Shown piece by piece: positions 63,593 through 64,000 of a stretch of 64,000 bases of DNA (position 1 is its first letter; every line of letters starts with the position of its first letter). Under the pieces are notes generated by a model. The model was not told the origin of the DNA. It saw nothing but the letters and a program-made list of their open reading frames with translations, and did no database searches. Both the position numbers and the translations under genes were made by a program. The DNA comes from a virus: positions 1 to 64,000 of IMG/VR virus record IMGVR_UViG_3300042544_003680, one strand, 5' to 3'.

Positions 63593-63620
63593 ATATTACA
63601 ATAAAATATAAAATTGTCAA
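63593..63620 (-). promoter_or_regulatory. Sigma70-like promoter for rnh
   Basis: Leftward TTGACA (63620-63615), 16 bp ending ATTG, TAATAT (63598-63593), 5 nt to the ATG at 63587. Overlaps the end of the upstream gene. Confidence 0.65.
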
Positions 63621-63892
63621 ACTATATTTTTGTACAGTTCCTTCATTTCATTTCCAACTTCTTTTGGAACTTTTTCTACAAATTCAATAGAATTATATGC
63701 TAATAATGTTTCAAATGATAAGATACTCATATCAAATTTTTGAATTTTACCAATATTCAATTTTAATCCACTAACAGTTTTTTCATGTTTTTCTATAATT
63801 AATAAACCTAATCCTTGATTTAATTTTGAAGTATATGCATAATATCCATAAGGAATTATATGAATTACATTTTTAGTTTTTTCTGTTGACAT
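63617..63892 (-). CDS. Unknown protein, 91 aa
   Basis: Beta-rich N-terminus ('NVIHIIPYGYYAYTSKLNQG') and helical C-terminus. It occupies the position next to rnh where T4 has small DNA-binding proteins, but I see no sequence match. Unknown. Confidence 0.5.
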   Translation of the reverse strand: MSTEKTKNVIHIIPYGYYAYTSKLNQGLGLLIIEKHEKTVSGLKLNIGKIQKFDMSILSFETLLAYNSIEFVEKVPKEVGNEMKELYKNIV

Positions 63893-63946
63893 ATCTATAT
63901 AGTGATTTACTGTAAAAAGACGCTATTTCAATAAATAGTTTCATAT

Positions 63947-64000
63947 GTTGGTATGGTCGAGTGGCTAAGGCTCGGGTCTGCAACACCCGCCACACTGGTT
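63947..64000 (+). tRNA. tRNA-Cys (GCA), cut by the window end
   Basis: Anticodon stem CGGGT/ACCCG with loop CTGCAAC giving GCA; the 5' acceptor GTTGGTA and D-arm are visible; T-arm and 3' acceptor lie beyond base 64000. Confidence 0.8.

Noticed and set aside
63617-63892. DsbA or gp33 homologue next to rnh
   Set aside because: Position suggested it, but neither length pattern nor motifs match T4 DsbA or gp33.
1-64000. CRISPR array or Cas genes
   Set aside because: The only regular direct repeats are the 14-bp array at 38707-38762 without spacers, and short coding repeats; no Cas motifs seen.
1-64000. Insertion sequence or integrase with attachment sites
   Set aside because: No transposase, integrase or flanking direct repeats were found; mobile genes are limited to homing-type nucleases.

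Overview
The window is part of a large, AT-rich (roughly one-third GC) genome of a tailed, contractile-tailed (myovirus-type) bacteriophage distantly related to the T4 supergroup. T4-type hallmarks are homologues of gp47 (recombination nuclease), gp55 (late sigma factor), UvsW, UvsY, Dda helicase, RNase H/FEN nuclease, PhoH, the gp4 head-completion nuclease and a gp19-like tail tube protein. About 30 tRNA genes, a complete tmRNA, a TilS-like lysidine synthetase and an IF-1 homologue point to a jumbo-class phage that partly takes over host translation. A phage-encoded signal-peptide beta-barrel protein ending in Phe suggests a Gram-negative host. The host and the phage species cannot be named from the sequence alone.

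Layout: 1-3979 (minus) glycosyltransferase, gp47, gp55, UvsW, UvsY. 4028-5757 (plus) ADP-ribosyltransferase-like protein, GIY-YIG protein, unknown. 5763-10787 (minus) a tight block of zinc protease, ABC-type ATPase, two unknowns and Dda, then an epimerase and RNase HI. 10806-11279 non-coding, with repeats and a probable structured RNA ending at an intrinsic terminator. 11280-21314 (plus) mainly late-type genes, several with a shared N-terminal tag. 21307-23057 (minus) 2H phosphoesterase, SLOG protein, metallophosphoesterase. 23130-24904 (plus) VWA protein and P-loop kinase-like protein. 24941-36092 (minus) PhoH, gp4, small membrane protein, FkbM methyltransferase, glycosyltransferase and a virion module with a 1739-aa protein. 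36179-60018 (plus) tRNA/tmRNA and small-gene region with thyX, macro domain, homing endonucleases, phosphatase, LRR genes, beta-barrel, infA and tilS. 60061-63892 (minus) tail tube, zinc proteins, RNase H. A tRNA-Cys is cut by the right edge.

Two promoter classes are visible. One is sigma70-like: TTGACA, 16-17 bp, often TG just upstream of a TAAAGT/TAAAAT-type -10; it precedes tRNAs and early genes. The other is a gp55-type late box (RATAARTA) 5-7 bp upstream of the ATG of virion or tagged genes. In both classes the predicted transcription start falls on or next to the start codon or the tRNA 5' end.

The most interesting system is a set of otherwise unrelated proteins that begin with the same kind of short amphipathic peptide ending in hydrophobic-x-Glu. 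This matches the T4 capsid-targeting sequence and prohead-protease site. The set includes an ADP-ribosyltransferase, a T4-type lysozyme domain, a 2H phosphoesterase and a tandem pair of paralogues, and looks like cargo packaged in the capsid and delivered with the DNA. Other notable items are the tmRNA with a long tag, several tRNA genes with abnormal arms, three structured RNAs of no family I recognise, and a repeat-expanded promoter.
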